From: Sepioteuthis lessoniana
Lineage: Eukaryota > Mollusca > Cephalopoda > Myopsida > Loliginidae
Direction of reading: 5' to 3'
DNA length: 64,000 bases
NCBI GenBank assembly: GCA_963585895.1
Contig: OY757912.1
Location: 80,604,154-80,668,153, forward strand
Under the pieces are notes generated by a model, which saw only the letters and a list, made by a program, of their open reading frames with translations, ran no database searches and was not told where the DNA came from. Position 1 is the first letter of the stretch. Every line of letters starts with the position of its first letter. Positions 11,227 to 19,690 of the stretch are shown here, one piece after another. Position numbers and translations under genes: made by a program.

Positions 11227-11954
11227 GCCCAGTCGGCTGGAGCTGTAGAACACACCCACTGCACCTCTGCAGAGAGGTAAGACCCCTCCCCACAACGAGT
11301 GACCTGGATATGATACAAAACAATCTAATGGTGAGGTTCCAGTAATGCCGGAGCTTTGGGGAATGCAGAGTATCCCTTCATTGTCATTGCTCCCAGGTCC
11401 ACTCTGGCCCGGAGTGGTAGCACCTGAGAGGGTCCTAACTATGGGTTAAATAGAACTAAACTGCGTACTTATGCTAAACTGAATTGTTTGAAATAAAAGT
11501 TTTTGACTAAACTGAATAGCTTGAAATAGAACTGTTTTTGACAATTAAACTTTGTAATTACTTTTAAACTGCGTACTTATGCTAAACTGGATTGTTTAAA
11601 ATGGAACTGTTTTAACATGTAAACTGCTTACTTATGCCAAACTGAATTGTTTAAAATAAAACTGTTTTTTATATAGAAAATGTACTACGCGAAACTGAAT
11701 TGTTCGAAATAGGACTGTTTTGATATTTAACTGTGTGTAAACGAAAACTATACTTATATTAAACTAAATTGTTTGAATTAGAAGTGTTTGACTAAACTGA
11801 AATGCTTAAAATAGAAATGTTTTTGACAATTAAACTGTGTACTCATGCTAAACTGAATTATTTGAAATAGAACTGTTTATTTGTATAAAAATGGATTTGG
11901 CGTTAAATAACCTACGAAGGTTGATATGCTATAAAACCCAAACAAACAAACAAA
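11227..11954 (+). mobile_element. E1, non-autonomous element with both ends of the LINE
   Basis: The first ~80 bases (GCCCAGTCGGCTGG, CTGCACCTCTGCAGAG, GGTAAGACCCC) match the extreme 5' end of the LINE at 42574-42495 (minus strand). The last ~60 bases (TTGGCGTTAAATAACCTACG, GTTGATATGCTATAAAACCC, then (AAAC)n) match that LINE's 3' end at 32522-32580. Between them lie a ~170-bp body and a ~430-bp array of a ~55-bp unit. A 13-bp target duplication with two mismatches (11214-11226 and 11955-11967) flanks it inside the Gypsy gag. There is no ORF, so it must borrow LINE proteins. E2 at 53807-54806 is the same type. Confidence 0.8.
11440..11885 (+). repeat. ~55-bp minisatellite array inside E1
   Basis: About eight diverged units carry blocks such as TAAACTGCGTACTTATG, CTAAACTGAATTGTTTG and AAATAGAACTGTTTTTGAC. 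Unit length varies around 50-60 bp. The same array in reverse orientation occurs at about 53885-54250 inside E2, so it belongs to the element rather than the locus. Confidence 0.75.
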
Positions 11955-11967
11955 CACTGCATCTTTT

Positions 11968-12430
11968 AAGCGACAGGATTCTGGGAAGTGTTTGCTGTTT
12001 CACCGAAAACACGATTTTTGTTTCGGTTTCGATGTCGCGGGCGTTGGCGAATGTCAGTTTTCTTTCGCATAGCAGACGCCTGTGGATGCAGTCATCAACC
12101 ACCTCCTCAACTATCAGATCTCTTAGCATGTTTTCCGATGTGTCTCCGAATTCGCAATGTTTAGTTATTTTTTAAATAAATTGACTGACCTAATTGTTGG
12201 TGGCTCATATAAAGAGAGTTTCTTCTAGTTTTTGTCTTTCAATCTATATGGCGTAACAAGATATCTAAGTAGTAAGATAGTGTCTGCTTCAGCGACTGAC
12301 TGAAGTACTGTTCTCTTTTTTCGTGAATATTGAATAGAGTTGGTTTCAAAGTTATATTCAAGTCTCTCTGCATAAGTGTCTCATTCTCCTCCAGCTGGGG
12401 AGAATTCGTCAAAACGTCCAAACGACGTCA
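11968..12430 (-). pseudogene. Gypsy gag remnant
   Basis: On the minus strand the stretch LRDLIVEEVVDDCIHRRLLC followed by ERKLTFANARDIE is typical of the C-terminal half of Gypsy gag capsid regions, preceded by KHCEFGDTSEN. It lies between E1 and the 3.2-kb LTR-like element and is a decayed part of the composite Gypsy fossil. Confidence 0.6.
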
Positions 12431-12779
12431 TTATGCCGCGACCGGCCGATAAGCCCTTACCGCGACCTGCTGATAAACATAAACATATCAAGTTACACGC
12501 CCGTCGTAGAACAACTATATCCGGGTACGACCGGAACTGACTAAGCCCTTTTTCTTTCTAACGACCTTGACACCTCGTTATAGCTAAAGAAAAGGATGAA
12601 TTTAAAATTAATAACATTTACAAAGCACTACGGCCGAAAATAACTAGATAAAACTTCAACTAATAGTCGCCGCCAGTCTACAGCAGGTTAGAAAAATACA
12701 TTATAGCTACACTCACTTTTTATGAGGGAATTTCTTGTTCACGCGGCTGGGCTGTGTGTCACAGCCCTTTCGTGATATC

Positions 12780-14062
12780 AACAGGCCCTTTTCAACGCTC
12801 CAGACAAGCAGGGTTCGAGTCTCGGCTCGTTCCCGACCTTCCCCTCCCCTTTATCCCCACTTTAATCGGCCTTCGGGCTTTTGACCTTGTGTCAAGTCGT
12901 GTCTGGTGGGAGGCAGCGACAAATATATGGCGCGCCCCCGGCTTTTTAGCTGGGCCGTCTGGCATTCGTGCCGGATGGGTGCTCGAAACCAAGAGCAGAC
13001 TCGGGGCCGAATAGGCCCCCAGCTTCGGCTGGGCAACCTTCGGGTAGGCGAGCTGCACTTTTGTCCCCTTTGTACGGCACTAGACCAAGCGTCTAGTTTA
13101 AGCCGTAAACTGGCATACGTGCCCGGACCCACATTTGGGTTCGTGAAACCGCTTGCCTCATCAGGCTCACATTGCACTAAGTGAGCCGATGAGCAGCACT
13201 GACAAGCAGGGTTCGAGTCTCGGCTCGTTCCCGACCTTCCCCTCCCCTTTATCCCCACTTTAATCGGCCTTCGGGCTTTTGACCTTGTGTCAAGTCGTGT
13301 CTGGTGGGAGGCAGCGACAAATATATGGCGCGCCCCCGGCTTTTATCCTGGGTAGCGTTCTTTTGTGTCCTGTGGTGGGGCGCTCTCGACCGGCTGTGGT
13401 TGCGTGCTGCACGGTTCGGTCGGGTGTGTTCCACCACTGGATACATCACCTCTGGCCTCAGGGGGCCTTCCCCCCAGGCTTTAACCCTCTTCGGAGGGGT
13501 TGGGTTTATCGCCCGGCGCCCCGAAAAGGGGAATGCCGACGGGGTCCGAGGCATTTTTGGAACTGCCTATCGCGTTGGGCTACGGCCCTGCGACAGGACC
13601 CACCTTAAACACGGCCTTGTGCCATATTCGTACGTTGGTGGGACGTAGGATAAATACAGCGCGCCCCCGGCTTTTTAGCTGGGCCGTCTGGCATTCGTGC
13701 CGGATGGGTGCTCGAAACCAAGAGCAGACTCGGGGCCGAATAGGCCCCCAGCTTCGGCTGGGCAACCTTCGGGTGGGCGAGCTGCACTTTTGTCCCCTTT
13801 GTACGGCACTAGACCAAGCGTCTAGTTTAAGCCGTAAACTGGAATACGTGCCCGGACCCACATTTGGGTTCGCGAAACTGCTTGCCTCATCAGGCTCACA
13901 TTGCACTAAGTGAGCCGATGAGCAGCACTGACAAGCAGGGTTCGAGTCTCGGCTCCTTCCCGACCTTCCCCTCCCCTTTATCCCCACTTTAATCGGCCTT
14001 CGGGCTTTTGACCTTGTGTCAAGTCGTGTCTGGTGGGAGGCAGCGACAAATATATGGCGCGC
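12780..14062 (+). repeat. Array of SINE-like hairpin modules: A-tail, A, B, A
   Basis: Module A (about 12930-13335 and 13660-14062) and module B (about 13336-13660) are joined at GGCGCGCC/CAGCGCGCC, after an isolated A tail (12780-12935). Every module ends in GACAAATA or GATAAATA just before the joint. Module A contains a B-box-like GGTTCGAGTCTC and a 7-bp closing stem GAGCCGA/TCGGCTC (13183-13226), suggesting descent from a tRNA-like RNA. It also has stem-loops with TTCG loops: 12961-12972, 13018-13033, 13036-13045. Module B has one at 13484-13500. The long open frames across this region on both strands come from the repeats and base composition, not coding. Confidence 0.75.
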
Positions 14063-14159
14063 CTCGGCGAAGCTCATTAAGGAGGAATCCCGCATTCTGT
14101 GCGGTCGAATCCAACTTAACTTACGGCGTTGGCCCCACTTCTCGTGGTAGACCTGCCTT

Positions 14160-14440
14160 ACTTCCACCTACATGGGTATGCTCAAAGGTCCTTTTTAGGA
14201 CCACAAGAGGTCTCTGTCTGCGGGTCAGAGCATCTCTGACTGGTCAGTAATGACCAGTCGAAACAGACGGCCAGGCGGCAAACACGAAGACGGATTCTAA
14301 GACCAACCGGTCTTAACCTCGGTTCCGATTGTCCGATAAGCTGCGCAGCGCTAATGGCACGGTCCAGCCTTTAGCTACGGCTTCACTATCTGCGCAGCGC
14401 TAAGATAACGCCAATCTTAGCCTCGGCCTCATGGCCTGTC
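14160..14440 (+). other. Hairpin-dense segment of family S
   Basis: Short inverted repeats follow one another closely. Examples are AGGTCCTTTTTAGGACC, a 9-bp perfect stem with a GTAA loop at 14238-14259 (arms GACTGGTCA and TGACCAGTC), AAGACCAACCGGTCTT, and two GCTGCGCAGCGC-type palindromes. The same set in the same order recurs at about 22490-22720, 40080-40260 and, inverted, 37960-38170. It is conserved within the family and has no coding content. Confidence 0.7.
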
Positions 14441-14441
14441 C

Positions 14442-14732
14442 GCTCGTTCGCACGGCTTTGACCCGACAAAGCCTTCGTTCTCGTCCGCTCGTCCGCACGG
14501 CTTTGGACACGGCAAAGCCTTCGCTCTTGTCCGCTCGCCCGCACGGCTTTGACCCGACAAAGCCTTCGTTCTCGTCCGCTTGTTCGCACGGCTTTGACAC
14601 GGCAAAGCCTTCGCTCTTGTCCGCTCGCCCGCACGGCTTTGACCCGACAAAGCCTTCGTTCTCGTCCGCTCGTTCGCACGGCTTTGACACGGCAAAGCCT
14701 TCGCTCTCGTCCGCTCGTCCGCACGGCTTTGG
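14442..14732 (+). repeat. 45/46-bp alternating tandem array
   Basis: There are six full units plus a partial one, each with a 7-bp stem such as GGCTTTG...CAAAGCC. Two unit types alternate strictly: one has ACCCGACAAAGCC, the other ACACGGCAAAGCC. The real period is therefore a 91-bp dimer repeated three times. The long frames reading through it on both strands (repeats of ERTRTKAL or SARPHGFD type) reflect the array, since 45 is a multiple of three. Confidence 0.8.
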
Positions 14733-14814
14733 CGCGAACCTAGCCATAGCCATTGTCCGCACGGCTAGGGGGCCCAGCAAGGCCCTAGCTTTTCCTCGAC
14801 CTCGACGCTCTTGC

Positions 14815-15160
14815 AAGGTATCACGCAGTCCACGTAACGACTCGCTGTTACGGACTGTCCTACCACTGCAACAACTGGCTCACGTACGACCCGCTGTACG
14901 AGCCAGAAACCAGGCCGACACACCCCCGGTTAATCCAACATATCGTCATAACCGAGGATGTCGATCTACCGAAATCGACGCTCCTGCAAGGTACCACGCA
15001 GTCCACGTAACGACTCGCTGTTACGGACTGTTCTACCACTGCAACAACTGGCTCACGTACGACCCGCTGTACGAGCCAGAAACCCGATCGACACACCCCC
15101 AGTTAACCACAACATACCGTCACAACCAGGGATATCGATCTACCAACCTCGACCGACCTC
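14815..15160 (+). repeat. Direct duplication, 173-bp period
   Basis: Two tandem copies carry CACGCAGTCCACGTAACGAC and, further on, GCTCACGTACGACCCGCTGT. The offset is 173 bases (for example GTCCACG at 14828 and 15001). Each copy holds two hairpins (GTCCacGTAACG...GTTACGGAC and GGCTCaCGTAC...GTACGAGCC). Confidence 0.75.
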
Positions 15161-15180
15161 AGATGCCCGCGACGATCGTC

Positions 15181-15430
15181 TAGCTGAACTCAACGACTCG
15201 ACCGACCTCAGCTTACCAGCATCCAACGTCTAGCTGAACTCTACGCCTCGACCGACCTCAGCTTACCAGCATCCAACGTCTAGCTGAACTCTACGACTCG
15301 ACCGACCTCAGCTTACCAGCATCCAACGTCTAGCTGAACTCTACGACTCGACCGACCTCAGCTTACCAGCATCCAACGTCTAGCTAAACTCTACGACTCG
15401 ACCGACCTCAGCTTACCAGCATCCAACATC
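15181..15430 (+). repeat. 50-bp tandem array, five units
   Basis: Exactly five 50-base units start at 15181, 15231, 15281, 15331 and 15381, each beginning TAGCTGAACTCTACGACTCG and containing CAGCTTACCAGCATCCAACG. The units differ at only a few positions, so the array is young compared with the rest of the element. Confidence 0.85.
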
Positions 15431-15612
15431 TAGCTGTACTCAACGACCAGCATCAACCATCACGGACATTTACATTTACGCTTGTAAATATGACAAAAAT
15501 AAATTGTCATTTGTTATTATCGTTACCTCGCCTTTGTGCCTTCATATTGCTTTGGCTGTTCTCATTCACATAATTCATTTGCGGGGTCGACATATTTATC
15601 GGCTCCGCAACA

Positions 15613-16559
15613 ATTATGAGAATTGCCTTTTCTTTCTTTTTTTTTTCTTTTTGGCGCGCGCATGTGGAGTGTAGTGTCTTCTCTGATTGAAACTGATAAC
15701 ACTAGGGATAAATTTTTAAAAGATTTTTACATTTAAACGCAGACTGTTGTGAAATTTTCATGTAATTCTCGTCACCATGTAGTGTTTCTCTTGGAAAACA
15801 AAAACTCGGGTGTAGATTTAATAATTTATTCGGAACACGTTTTTAGCGTGCCAACCGCACAAGTTCTACATGCCGGAAGGGTGCGGTGTTCACGGAGTTT
15901 TTGTACTCTGCGAAGCTACATACATATATTACAGTTGTCTTTTTATTTATTATTTTACCAAATATGTTTTTGTGTGAGTATTAATTCTTTTCTATGCGTA
16001 CAGTGTATATTTATGATTTTAGTATTCTTTTCAGTTGCTTAATCGTAAGTCAGTCCGAAATTCCTTTGAGGATAAAACTTTGTTATTATCATGAAAGTCG
16101 GGATTTATGTTTTTTTTTGTTTTTTGTTTTTTTTTATTTAGCCTGTTGTATCTGACGCCTGTTTTTATTTATAACAAAAGATTTTACAAGAAAAACATTT
16201 TGTTATGAGGCACAGAGCCTCTACAAGAGTTTTGGGTAAAGTGGAGAAGGAGCAGTCATGCTTTCCTTTGGAACCCTGGCTAGCCACAATCGCCGAGCCA
16301 TTCACGCAGTACAATAAAATTCATCCATTCTCCTCAAACACGCTGGACTCACCATAATACTACATTTTCTCTATGACAACCGACTTAAAAAAAACATATT
16401 TACAATTTTATGAAGATGAATTTACAATAATTTACAATAATTTACAATAGTACAATGATAAATACAAAGACATATGAAAGAATGAATAGGGGAAGGAAAG
16501 TAAAAACGAACCCAAAAGAAAAACAAATATACCAAATATTTAAAACACATCAGCAATTT
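15613..16559. other. Gypsy 5' LTR piece and low-complexity DNA
   Basis: 15778-15930 is the direct repeat of 3458-3610 described under the Gypsy fossil. Before it lies a pyrimidine run (15630-15655). After about 16150 the sequence may be the 3' untranslated part of the minus-strand LINE at 16.9-17.6 kb. A small tandem repeat of AATTTACAATA is at 16418-16450. I see no gene. Confidence 0.45.
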
Positions 16560-17570
16560 TTTTATTTATAAACTAAACAAATATCCCCCGTTTGATTACC
16601 CACCCAACCCTCTTCTAAAACTGGGACGCCGACTGTTTCCCGGTACTCGGAAACAAGCCGGACGGCGCCTACGTGGGAGAGGAGCAATGCGACTGGGACA
16701 AACAAAAGTATCGAGGGAGGGGCACGGACCGGAGCGGTAAAGTGAAACAGTATATGAAAACCAAGATCTTTGACAAATATCGAACTGGAATCGACTAAAA
16801 CCGGGGTACAAAAAACTGGGGATGGGAAGATATTGGAAACTAAATGACGGGGGAAATGACACACAACACACTACTAACTCGGGGTAGATGGAAACAAATA
16901 AATACTAAGCTTACTTGGAGTGGGGTCCCGAAGGACCCGATCCGCTGCAGTCACAAACAGCAAAGTGGGGGAATGATGACTCCAGCGTTGCCCCTTTTCG
17001 TACTACCAAACTTGGCGCATGTACCCATCTTCTGTCGAATGTTATGCGGCCCAAGCTTTTTTTATCGGATCTGATTTTGACCCTAAGCTGATGCCTAAAG
17101 AAAAGAATCTGATCGCGAAGAGAAATTTGCACCTTGTTTCGCGTCTCCCAAATCACCATTCGGGCCACAGCTTGGATCGCGATAAATACCACCCATTTCT
17201 CACCTTTCCACAGAGGAGCAACATTGTCCACGGCTTAACCAACGTCGAGCAACATTAAGTGTTTGGGATCAATGCGAGCCATCCACTCTCCGACTTGACT
17301 CTAAAACGGGCGGACTCGCTCGCTCGCAGTAGTAGAAGGCGTGCACAGCCGTTTCTTCAAGACCATTTCAGCAGCGAGTGCAATCGGGCATGTCTGCCAA
17401 GTCCGCTTTGAAAGCCCAACCGGCGAGGGGGAAACGCGTTTCGAACGAGCTGCCTGGTGAGCGAGAACTCAGAGTTGTTCAAGAAGCCCAAAGCTGGCGC
17501 CCAATTCCATTGAGAGCGAACCTCTTCCCGTGACCAGCCGAGCGGATCCGAAGCAGTGCCCACCACATGA
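16560..17570 (-). mobile_element. LINE 3' end (C-terminal ORF2 and 3' UTR)
   Basis: Minus-strand frames at 17357-17566 (WSREEVRSQWNWAPALGFLN, NSEFSLTRQLVRNAF) and 16911-17231 (WKGEKWVVFIAIQAV, FFRHQLRVKIRSD, SLVVRKGATLESSFP) are joined by a frameshifted stretch near 17231-17357 that reads AVHAFYYCER and DPKHLMLLDVG. The order with a C...H...C motif resembles the zinc-binding C-terminal region after reverse transcriptase in LINEs. RT itself is absent, so the copy is strongly 5'-truncated. The clade is not certain. 16560-16910 would be its 3' UTR. Confidence 0.5.
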
Positions 17571-18224
17571 TATAGTTCCTGCCTAGACTGTGAAAAGTCA
17601 GTGGATCCAGATAGTATCTATCGCCTGTTTTCTTCGACTACTGAACTGCTACTGATTAAGAAAGATGTTCAGACCCATTAGCTTTTGGCAGCAATGGGGG
17701 GAAAAGTTATTTTGGGAAATTATGACACACGTGTTTGTTTTTTTTTTTTTGGCGGGGGGGTCTTTTTTTTCATTTTTAGAAAGAAAAACACAGCAGAAAA
17801 TTGTAAATTCCGGGACGTAGAAGAAAACCTGATTGACCAATAAATTTATGGATGTGCCATGGCGTTCTATATTATATACCAAGTCATAGTAAACAGAACC
17901 GGAGGCCGATTTCTGTAGTGTAGCATTCTAGACTAATATAGGCAAGATATAAAAAAAGGGGTTGGCATATGCTAAAGTTTGTATGATATACAATTTTTAC
18001 CAAATTAACACGTGTAGAAATAATACAAAAGTTGCGGAAGTTTCGACTGCAGTAGTGAACAAAGATAGCTGTCAGCCGAAGTTTAGTTGTGGAGAAAAGA
18101 GAAATAAAGAAAAAATATGTATAGGAAAAAAGAGAAGGGAACTGCTTACTCTACCATTAATTTGTAAAAAACAAAAAAACAACAACAAAAAAAAAAAAAA
18201 ACGGTGATTCTATTTCTAAAAATG
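17571..18224. other. No gene seen
   Basis: Contains a poly-T/poly-G run (17737-17768) and an adenine-rich tail-like run near 18170-18200. No family recognised. Confidence 0.5.
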
Positions 18225-18350
18225 AAATAACTCTTTTCCCCACAAAATGAATTTCTTCTCGAAGAAATAAATTTTACAATGTAATTTTACACCCGCATTG
18301 CATATGTTTCGCTTTGCAGGTTGAGTTATACATTCAACTCTTTTTGATCT
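18225..18350 (+). repeat. Dispersed repeat R, copy 1
   Basis: Matches 47325-47460 in reverse orientation. Shared blocks are GCATATGTTTC, GCAGGTTGAGTTATA and TCAACTCTTTT. About 130 bases; class unknown. Confidence 0.55.
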
Positions 18351-18828
18351 AAAAAAATAAATAAATAAATAAACATAGAATAAAACAATACAAAGAAATG
18401 AAACGAAATAAGATAAAAAGAAGGAAAATGATTGGAACAGGTAAAAGAGACTTACTTGTCGTTGGTCGGCAATGTTGCAAGAAGTTATTTGAAACAGTCT
18501 CTACACTTAGCATTTGAATTCAAAGTTCTTTTTCATTTTCTTTTCTGGATCGTTTCTGTCTACAGAAAGTCTGCTAATCAGCCGGGAAAAATACCGTGTA
18601 TCTAGTGTAGAATATTTCCTTTTCTCTATAGCTTACCTTGACGATTTCGTAGGCTGGTCGTCGGTGGAATTTAAGTTTCGTGTAGAATTTCTTCCATATT
18701 TCTTCTGCTCCAAAATGTCGTCGAAACCCTATTCCCTCTAAGTAAGCTGGTGGTACGAAACCTTTTTCTTTGTGCGGAAAGAATACCCTCACTTGGTTTC
18801 TCTATAACTTTTAACTCCGTTTCTTTAG

Positions 18829-19053
18829 GTCGGAGAGGTCAAACGAATAACAAATCTAGATTTTCGACCCGGCTCGACGTCCTTGCGTCGGCTGAATGGT
18901 CGTAAACTGCCTGACAAAAAGGGCACAAGGTGCGTTTTAGACAGCTCCCGAACTAAGACCAAACTGTCTGCTGAAAAGGCAAAAGGCAAAAAGGCGGTAA
19001 AAGGTAAAAAAGCCAAAAAGCAAAAGATGCTGACTGCTCCAAGAAGCCAGTAA
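18829..19053 (+). CDS. Unassigned lysine-rich open frame without ATG
   Basis: A 74-codon open frame begins directly after TTTCTTTAG, which looks like a 3' splice site and itself closes the frame upstream. It ends with TAA at 19051-19053. The first half contains RITNLDFRPGSTSLRRLNGR. The second half is very basic (KAKGKKAVKGKKAKKQKM) and ends LTAPRSQ, like a nuclear or nucleic-acid-binding tail. I do not recognise the family. It could be the last exon of a host gene or the 3' ORF of a retroelement, since a repeat with LTR features starts near 19080. Weak but coherent. Confidence 0.3.
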   Translation, partial: VGEVKRITNLDFRPGSTSLRRLNGRKLPDKKGTRCVLDSSRTKTKLSAEKAKGKKAVKGKKAKKQKMLTAPRSQ

Positions 19054-19079
19054 CGGTCTAACTTTGAAATATATAGGGA

Positions 19080-19690
19080 TTTTTATAAACCCCGAAAAGC
19101 CCGGTTTATTCCTACGTTTTGTAAAAGAATAAACCGTACTTCAACACCAGTAGGGAGATGGGTGGCAGCTTTTGAAGAAAGGAGACGAACGACTTTTAGT
19201 GTTACAAAATTTATATACAACAACAACAATAAACAGGGTTGTACACCGAATGGAACAAACAACGAATATGTAAGAGTTCAAAAAAGAGTTCAAGTTTCAG
19301 ATAGGTGGTAGGGTTTTGTAAGGTTTGTAAGGTTTAGTTGTAAGGTTGTTATAAGGTAAAGTTATAAGGTAAAGGTGTAAGAGAAAGTTATAAGGTAAAG
19401 TTATAAGGTAAAGGTTTTGCTGGTAAAATGCCTGCTGGAACTTAGCTGTGTGTCCTATTCCTTTTAACTCGGCACGTGCGTTCGTCACTCTAGGCTCCTG
19501 GCTGTGTGTTGAAGGTACCAAATACGTTTACCGTCAAGGGCTACTACGAATGGACCTGTTGCTAACAGCGGTGGGAGTGGAAAAAAGAGGAAGAATCTTC
19601 AGTTGGAACTCTTTTTATAGTGGACGCCACGTGACCCCAAGGGGCTGCTGATATTCGGTGAATCAAGATCACCAGTTCCTTAACAAATTT
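19080..19690. repeat. LTR-like repeat V, copy 1
   Basis: Its left part (AGAATAAACCGTACTT, CTTTTGAAGAAAGGA) recurs at 21893-21995 and its right part (ATATACAAC, GGTAAGGTAAAGTTG-like, ATAGTGGA...ACGTGG) recurs at 23626-23975. The second copy is therefore split by a later insertion. AATAAA signals lie on the plus strand and a TATAAAAAG box on the minus strand near 19612, so orientation is open. It includes the short array at 19305-19415. Confidence 0.45.
19305..19415 (+). repeat. Short tandem array TTATAAGGTAAAG
   Basis: Overlapping units of 10-14 bases (GTAAGGTTT, GTTATAAGGTAAA) are repeated about eight times inside repeat V. Simple-sequence expansion. Confidence 0.7.

Larger units (their letters stand above)
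12434..15612 (+). mobile_element. Hairpin-rich LTR-like element, family S, copy 1 (3.2 kb)
   Basis: It begins TGCCGCGACC and ends GGCTCCGCAACA, flanked by a perfect 4-bp duplication ATTA (12430-12433 and 15613-15616). A poly(A)-type signal AATAAATTGTC lies near the right end, which with TG...CA ends and a 4-bp duplication fits a solo LTR. The left end also resembles the inverse of the right end over ~20 bases (GCCGATAAGC), so a TIR element of Ginger type (TGTNR ends, 4-bp duplication) is an alternative. Inside are SINE-like modules (12780-14062), a hairpin-rich region (14160-14440), three tandem arrays and no believable gene. Related copies: 21996-23625, 37663-38609 and 38853-40799. Confidence 0.7.
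3458..15930 (-). mobile_element. Gypsy-type LTR retrotransposon fossil, heavily nested
   Basis: Minus-strand remnants occur in the canonical Gypsy order. They are gag (about 12430-11968), protease (about 11213-10774), reverse transcriptase (10467-10142, continuing at 8862-8576), RNase H (about 5310-4931) and integrase (4865-4073). The order RT, RNase H, integrase and the residue style (FRQVPLEENSKKY, AFLGLFEFYATYVPNI) fit the Ty3/Gypsy superfamily. Four later insertions interrupt it: an RTE LINE, an LTR-like element with an RTE fragment, element E1 and a 3.2-kb LTR-like element. It is clearly broken, with many breaks, and old, since its two LTR pieces have diverged noticeably. The outer limits are inferred from the paired LTR-like pieces. 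Confidence 0.6.

Noticed and set aside
13183-13226. Mitochondrial-type minimal tRNA gene
   Set aside because: Only a closing stem and B-box-like segment exist, and it repeats in every module A copy, so it is part of a repeat.
12750-14170. Long overlapping open frames on both strands (up to 195 codons)
   Set aside because: They run across repeated modules A and B, recur at 39.2-39.7 kb with the same repeats, and follow high GC content. No protein family signal.
14400-15183. A 250-codon frame and several antisense frames with repeated residue blocks
   Set aside because: Produced by the 45/46-bp and 173-bp tandem arrays; both strands are open because of composition and period.
14442-15430. CRISPR-like appearance of regularly spaced repeats
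   Set aside because: Units are contiguous without unique spacers, each contains a stem, and the context is an animal retroelement; these are tandem arrays.
12434-15612. Family S as a Polinton or other capsid-bearing element
   Set aside because: No coding content of any kind, short length and 4-bp duplications; a solo LTR or short TIR element explains it.
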